DNA of 64,000 bases, taken from NCBI GenBank assembly GCA_029379385.1, contig CM055613.1, forward strand, positions 17,874,001 through 17,938,000, in the 5' to 3' direction. The translations under genes and the position numbers were made by a program. The notes below the pieces were generated by a model, which worked only from the letters and a program-made list of their open reading frames with translations, was not told the origin of the DNA and ran no database searches. Positions 57,801 through 64,000 of the stretch are shown here, one piece after another (position 1 is the first letter of the stretch; each line of letters starts with the position of its first letter). The stretch is from Quillaja saponaria. Taxonomy: Eukaryota; Streptophyta; Magnoliopsida; Fabales; Quillajaceae.

Positions 57801-58561
57801 AAAATAAAACATAAGAAAATGGAATCATTCTTCTGCACATAGTTTGTCACTTATACGGACAATTTATATACCATCTTTATAGAGAAGATATGGAAAGAAG
57901 TTTGTATCGTACTCGCATTAGCCTTAAGCTATTTCTTCTAATAGAGTGAAAATGTCCTAATAATTCTTGATGCAATAATGAAACTGTATACTGAAGACAT
58001 TCATTTTCCTAGATGAACAATCCGTGTTTTCTCGATTGTGGCATAAAAAATGAATATACTAATTTGAAGAAACTGTTATTAATGCGTATGTGACACGAAT
58101 TATGTCGTGAAAAATTGTTGAAATTTTTTTATTATATATTAAGAAATAACGTGTAATGTAATGTTATTATAATCTTTTACATGGTGTTATCATTATAGTT
58201 AGCGTTTGTTTGTAATTTATGATGATCATTGTACTTAATGTAATAAATTATTCAAGTTGAAATTAATATAATTGTGTTTGTAATTAAATTGTCATGTTTG
58301 TATATCATTATTTTAATATCTCATATAAAGCCTATATATGTATTTGAAATATTTAGTAAAAAGCTTATATATATATACATATACATTATCATAAAGTTCA
58401 ATAAAGGATAATGAAAAATAAATTATTTCGTGGGCATTTATTTCATGCATGTTGTTGCATAAGAAATATATAGATTAAAAAAAATTAAAGTTAGAAAAGA
58501 TAGACGCAAAACAAATTTTGTAGTCTAAGAAAGTTTTATATGATTATGAATGAGGAATCAC
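54873..58561. other. AT-rich intergenic DNA, nothing recognised
   Basis: No conserved protein, tRNA or rRNA seen on either strand. 55864-56079 is a modest open frame without family features. 57440-57610 is less AT-rich but gives no recognisable exon. Confidence 0.5.
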
Positions 58562-58564
58562 ATT

Positions 58565-58645
58565 CACTATAAAAAATGATGATTAGGCAACAGCCACGAC
58601 TTAGGGAATTAAAGGGACTTTTTATTGGTGTTGCTGATACCGTGA
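58565..58645 (+). mobile_element. Candidate CACTA (En/Spm) terminus
   Basis: CACTATAAAAAATGATGATT followed by AGGCAACAGCCACGACTTAG resembles plant CACTA ends (CACTA motif, then GGCAACAGC-like subterminal text), with ATT as a possible 3-bp target duplicate at 58562-58564. No matching inverted end was found to the right, so it is partial at best. Confidence 0.4.
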
Positions 58646-61518
58646 AGGATCATAACCAAAGTAAGGGACATTTAAAAAAAAAAATTAATGTTTTTCCTTG
58701 AATACTGTATTTCCACTCCTAATTGTAACAATATTATCTTTTTATATTTGTGTTCTTATGATACTTTTCCTTCATTTTCAATTGCAACGATATCATTTTC
58801 ATTTTGCATTTGTCTTCTTATGTTATTTTTCCTTCAATCAAGTTTAAAAAAATTTATTTAGAAAACAGTATCTTCAATCATATAAACAAATCATATGAAT
58901 ATAAATAGTATTATTTTCATTTTAAATTTGTCTTCTCATGCTATGTCTTATATTTTTCCATTTTCTTTTTGTTTGATGTGAAATCTTTAAGATGTGTGTC
59001 TTATTATATTTACAACCTTTTTTTCCTAGAAGATCATATTTAATTATTTTAAATTTAATTTATTTTTTAATATCATAATAAGCCTGTTATATACTGTCTT
59101 TTACAAAAAGCATTAGTTTTGTTTTATAAATTCGATAATAAAATTGTTGCAATATCATTTAACTTCAATTGAAATACCAATAATACCCAATTTCTTATGT
59201 TACATATTTGTAATAAACATTTAACTTTATTATCTAATTTTTTGATACACATTTAATTTTAATCTTAAAATTTGTATATTTTTCCTTCCAATCTTTCAAT
59301 ATGTTAATGTCTATAGCGAAATAGTTAAGATTCCTATCCCACCATAGTAGGCCAGCAATGGCAGGCCATTAAGCCAAACAGGAACCAACAAAAAGTAGTA
59401 GGAGATTATTCATTACTGGGTGAGACAAAATAGAGAAATTCTCTTATCTTCTTTGTATTAATTAAGTTATTATTATTCAATACCCAAGAGGTTGTGGGCC
59501 ATATATACTTTCATTAATGGCATTTGTTGATATATAAATTTTAAATTAATTACGAAATGTCTATTTTTTGATAGTCCAAATTATGTTATTATGATTGTTC
59601 ATTCTTTAGGCTTTATACACATTAATTCAAGATAAATGCCTTAGACTAAAAGACTAAATAAGCATTACTTGTTTAAAATAAACTATGTAATATAACATCA
59701 TAGACAATGAAACATGGTACAAGTTATCATTGTTCATTACTCAATACTTCTTAATTTCGTTTCTAAGCCTAAGATTGAAAATTCCTTTGATTTTATTATT
59801 TTTATTTTGTAATACCAAACTAAATAAAAAGGAATTATCATATATATATAAATAAATAAATAAATTATTATCTTTTACAGTATTTTCTATAATTTAAAAA
59901 AAAATAGTAATATAATATATATCTCTTAAAAACTTAATAGACTTCAAAATAAAGTATAATCTCTTACTATCTAATTGTATTAATTAATTTAGAAAGTATT
60001 ATAATGTAAGGGTCTTAATAATCTTGTATGTCGAGCTAAAAATGATCAACTTAAATAAAATAATTTATTATTTAAAAATAATAATTTTAAGAGATAAGAC
60101 AAGTGCTCATTTCAGAGGTTTGGAATTTTCTTCTATTCTTTTCAACCAAAAAGTGATGTTGTGTAATTGATTTGACTAGATAACAAATGAATCATAAAAC
60201 AGGATAAGAACAATAATATCAGGCTTATTAAAAAAAATATCAGATTTAATGTATTTAAGTACATTCCTCTATTTCCTGTATTTGTTGTGTCTATTTTTCT
60301 TTTACTTTTTACTTTATTTTTTTGTCTTTTTTCTTTTTAAGCTCTCCAAGGCTTTCTCTCCTTATATGATCTTCATGTCATATTTTTAGACTTCAGAGAT
60401 CAGATTTTGTTGTCACAAGTCCTAAAATAATGTCAACAATTGAACATAATTCTTTTTATTTCGTACATGTTTTAATAGAAATATTTTTAAAACTTACCTA
60501 ACAACCATGAACATTATGCTTTATTTTCCAAGATACATTCTCTATTCCTTTTTCAGTAGCACAAGCCACATCTATAATTGGAGGTTTTGATTTATGCATT
60601 TGATGCCATAATGTTACCACATAATTGAAAGTATTAACACTGTATAATTATGATGTCAAATCTAAGTGTATAATCACCCATTAATTGGATTACAAAATAA
60701 TTTTAAAGTTAACCGATTTATTTGTTTGTCCTTGCTCAACATAGAAAAGTAAGCTAAGGTGGTGCCTGTGATGGCATGATCTAGTAATAATATTCAGACG
60801 TATTCATTGTAGTAGTAACAATACTTGATGAAATAAAACAGAGATTGTGGAATGTTGGATTCGAAAGTTTTGATAGAGCATCCAAGTAAAATATAAATGA
60901 ATGGGTCATATTCAGTAAAAGTAGGTACATGTTATGCCCAAATTTCATATAATACACTTTCATCAGTCTCAGAGAATTATAACTGTGTCTTGTCCTTCTT
61001 TTTGATGTGGGTTCATTTTTTTCTTCTTTTTTAATTTTTAATTTACATGGTCAACTAAATACTTGTTCTTAAAAAGATATATAAAATGACATGTGCCACC
61101 CAAAAATCATTCATTTCACTTTGTAGTGATGGGTGCAGAATTGAGCATGATTGTATTATCACTAATATAGGGAGATTCTTGCTGTGATCACCAATAATAG
61201 AAATATTATTGTTGTGGGATCTAATTAAATGAAAAAAGGACAATTGAAGGTGATAGGTACGCTGATTGTTGTTAGTTTCCTTATGGGTGAAGGACATGTG
61301 AGTCATCAAGATAAGCCAACCATAGCGTAACTACATTCTTAATATTTTATACATATTTACAAAATAACATTTAAAAACTTCCATCTAGTGAAATAGAAAT
61401 TATGTGTCAACTTGACAACTGAATGTATGCCTTAGAATATTTGTGTATAATTTGTCATGACTAGGTGAATAAAATGTTACACAAAGTAAAATTTACATAA
61501 ATGAATATTTATATAAGC
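58646..61518. other. AT-rich intergenic DNA, nothing recognised
   Basis: No coding similarity; repeated TTTTCATTTT-type low-complexity phrases at 58690-58980. Confidence 0.5.
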
Positions 61519-61551
<33 letters not shown>

Positions 61552-61582
61552 TATATATATACACACACATATATATACACGT
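61519..61582. repeat. Compound (AT)n(AC)n microsatellite
   Basis: Alternating blocks of AT and AC dinucleotides, TATATATA-CACACACAC-ATATATATA-CACACACA-TATATATA. Confidence 0.95.
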
Positions 61583-61899
61583 AATGCAAGAACTGATTTC
61601 CACCATACTATTAGATGATTTGAAACTTATACCTAATTGTGTAATTTTTATGTCTAAGTAAAATGAATGTATAAACAAAAATAAACTAGAAAATATCTAA
61701 GATATATGTATATATACACCTATAACTAAGATTAAATTTCAACCACAACTTTAGAATGTTGACTTTGACTTAACTTTTCTAATTGTTTCTAATTTTTTTT
61801 AAAATTATTTTCCTTTCCTTTCTCTTGTAACCATTCTTCTTGGTCCTCATTTGTTTTCTTTCATCGCCATCTAATTCCATCGGGGAAACACCTCCTCTT

Positions 61900-64000
61900 G
61901 GAAACATCTCCTTCCTTTCTTCTTTTTCCTTGCCTTGTCCCTATTCTGCTTAGTTGTTTAGGATGGTTAAGAAACCAACCTTTGGCAATCAATCTCTCCG
62001 TCCAAATTTAGTGTGTGTGGGTTTAAGTTTTTGGTGCTTCTTCTATTCTTCCTCTATGTTGTAACTGGGTTATTGCTTTTACTCTTTTGTTATTCTAGCT
62101 AAGTGAGGGGGTGTGTGTGCGTGTAAAGGAATCGAATAGCTTAGTTGGGTAGTTTGTTGGATGGTTCCAGCCATGGGGATAGTTGGATATTTTTCTTTGG
62201 TTTCCGTTCAGTAGGAATAGAAATTAGAGAGTAAGTTTCTTAAGTTAGAGGTCATGGCAGCAAGGAAAGACTTGGAACAATAACCCTCCTTCAAGTTTTG
62301 TTGGCTGTGACATTACTTATAGTTGTGGGATTCATGCTGCCCTGTGTATTGAGTGTTATGGCAGCTGGGTCTTTATGACAAGTTTTCCTTTTCTTTTGGC
62401 TATATAAGAGGTGGTGAATCTTGGTTTCTCTTACTCAATCACCATGGTAGCAACTTCAACTCTCATCCTTCAAGTTTGCTTGTTGCTTCCTTGATGGTTA
62501 GTTTCCAATAACCCTTGGTTTTATTAAGGATTCTTGCTTTCTTGAAGCTAATTGTCATGTCTTTGATTCTTTTATATATAAATTTGATGTAAACCCTTGA
62601 GTGGGAGTTGAACAATGGGGTAACTATAAACTTAGTAACTATGTAAATGGTGGATTTGGTGTTGGTTATTGTTAAACTTCCTTAATCTAAGCTTTTGGTG
62701 GCTCCTAAATAATGAATTTAACTCTAAAGCTAATGTTTGGAACTTGAGTATAATGGAATTGAGGAAATAAGATTAGAATTCTTGGTGAAGTATATATGTG
62801 TACACATACACATATCAATGGAAGGAAATCATGCATCCAAGATGTTTGATAAAATGCCTACAAGAAAACTAGTTATAACTTTTTGTGTAAAACTTGGTTA
62901 GATTTAGTTCTTGGTGGTTAATTGCTATTGGAATTGAATAAAAAGTTCATAAACAAGAGCAAAGAGTGGTTGGTTGATGGGGTGAGTTGAGGATTTGATG
63001 AAAGTGGGTAGTGAGTATGAGCTAAGGATGTTTAGTTATGGGGTGAAGTGTTGAAAGTGAGAGTTAAATAGTTTTTGAAAGGATGCAAGGTAGATTTGAT
63101 GAGTTAGAGAGATTCAGTATTTTGAATATTTTTGAGACTGAATTAAATTAAGAGTTCTAAAGTGAAAATGTAGTATAGGGTCTTGAGATAATATCTGAAA
63201 AAATTTGTAGCGTGGCTCTATGTATATTTATCGCTAGAGATACTGGACTACAACTAGGTCCGTGAAGGATTTTAGGCAAGATTTAGTCAGTCCAAAAGAC
63301 TTCGTCAAAGGTTGTGGTTGGAATCAGCTTAGTACCTTTGAAGAAGAATTGTTCCTAACATATTAAGGGACAATTTTTGAGTGGTGTAGGTCATAATTCC
63401 ATGTTATGTGTATTTTGGAGGTGTTGGAAGTTATAGTTGGGATTTTTGAGTCCTGAATGAACTTTTTTTGATGAAACTAATGTTAGGGGATCTTAATGGA
63501 TGAATTAGGAGTATAGTTCTGAAGATGAATTGTTCAAAACATCTTGATAAACTAGACTAGAAAGTCTCGTAATTTAATTCCTAAGTATGAGAATTGTGTA
63601 AGCCCTAGAATCCGATGTAGATAACTAGGAATTTTGTGAATGCTTAGTTTGTGCTCATATGAGGAATTGAGTGAGCTGAAGGCTAATTTTATGAAAAATT
63701 TCTAAACAAGAGAGATAGCTGACTTCTAAAGATAATATTTGTACTTGGTCTTGTTGAATTTGGTCAAGTATGTGAGTTGAAATCAAACATATCTCTTAGG
63801 TGGTTGTAAAAACACTTAAAAGGGGTTAACTTCAAATAAATACATAAAACTTAGTACCTATAGATTTTGGTAATTAAAAAGTTATAACATATAAATAAAC
63901 AATACTTGAAAAATTTAAAATTATAGCTCTAGAACATATTATTGAGCCAACGACATGCTTGAACACAAGAGGAAGTGACGAACAAGATTTGTAAGTCGGT
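61900..64000 (+). repeat. Plus-oriented gypsy-type LTR, running off the window end
   Basis: 62700-63230 matches 39650-40280, and 63180-63330 matches the inverse of 48100-48260. A TATA box GGCTATATAAGAGG at 62397-62410 lies between a U3-like and an R-like part, so the transcription start would be near 62430. No TG end fixed; left limit about 61750-61900. Confidence 0.65.
62397..62410 (+). promoter_or_regulatory. TATA box of the gypsy-type LTR promoter
   Basis: CTATATAAG in a GC-richer context, with a pyrimidine-rich segment (TTTCTCTTACTCAATCACC) starting about 20 bp downstream, as in plant LTR promoters. Confidence 0.6.

Noticed and set aside
61493..61678. Frame rich in Tyr/Ile/Cys repeats
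   Set aside because: Translation of the AT/AC microsatellite.
1..64000. CRISPR arrays, operons, phage or defence systems
   Set aside because: No regularly spaced short repeats with unique spacers and no bacterial-type genes; spliceosomal introns and plant transposons show a nuclear plant genome.

Overview
The window looks like nuclear DNA of a flowering plant, probably a eudicot. It is AT-rich, has GT-AG introns and is dominated by plant transposon families: Ty1/copia, long-LTR Ty3/gypsy, L1-type and RTE-type LINEs, a Stowaway-like MITE and a TRIM. No species can be named, and I saw no bacterial, organellar or CRISPR-like features.

Layout. 1-2738: 5' half of a minus-strand copia element with an unbroken gag-pol frame running off the window edge, inserted into a LINE relic. 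2739-6300: mosaic of LINE 3' fragments on both strands, with a 1-kb AT-rich insertion carrying degenerate repeats. 6300-8848: mostly unassigned, with a MITE candidate and a CT-rich tract. 8849-37164: the only recognisable host gene, a plus-strand lipase class 3 / sn1-diacylglycerol-lipase-like gene. Twelve exons join in frame to about 597 codons plus stop; the N-terminal exon(s) were not found. Its introns total about 26.5 kb and are loaded with transposons: intron 5 (9.9 kb) holds an RTE LINE, an old copia relic and a nearly complete copia (15656-20343, TSD ACAGC) next to that relic; intron 6 holds a sense copia relic; intron 7 a LINE tail, a Stowaway-like MITE and a TRIM with perfect TSDs; intron 8 two antisense copia relics.

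38300-39200: two head-to-head 5' gene fragments (a nucleotide-sugar/triose-phosphate transporter and an ESS2/DGCR14 homologue) separated by about 440 bp, probably a captured or duplicated divergent promoter region. 39.3-54.9 kb and 61.9-64.0 kb: cluster of very long gypsy LTRs in both orientations, including an internally deleted element (44151-50205) with PBS and PPT still present, and a 3.39-kb solo LTR (51477-54867, TSD ATTTT). 54.9-61.9 kb: AT-rich intergenic DNA with a candidate CACTA end and microsatellites.

I found no evidence of a novel multi-gene system. The most informative points are the transposon-swollen lipase gene with mainly antisense insertions, the paired promoter-end fragments, the TRIM and solo LTR dated by clean TSDs, and the intact copia frame at the left edge.
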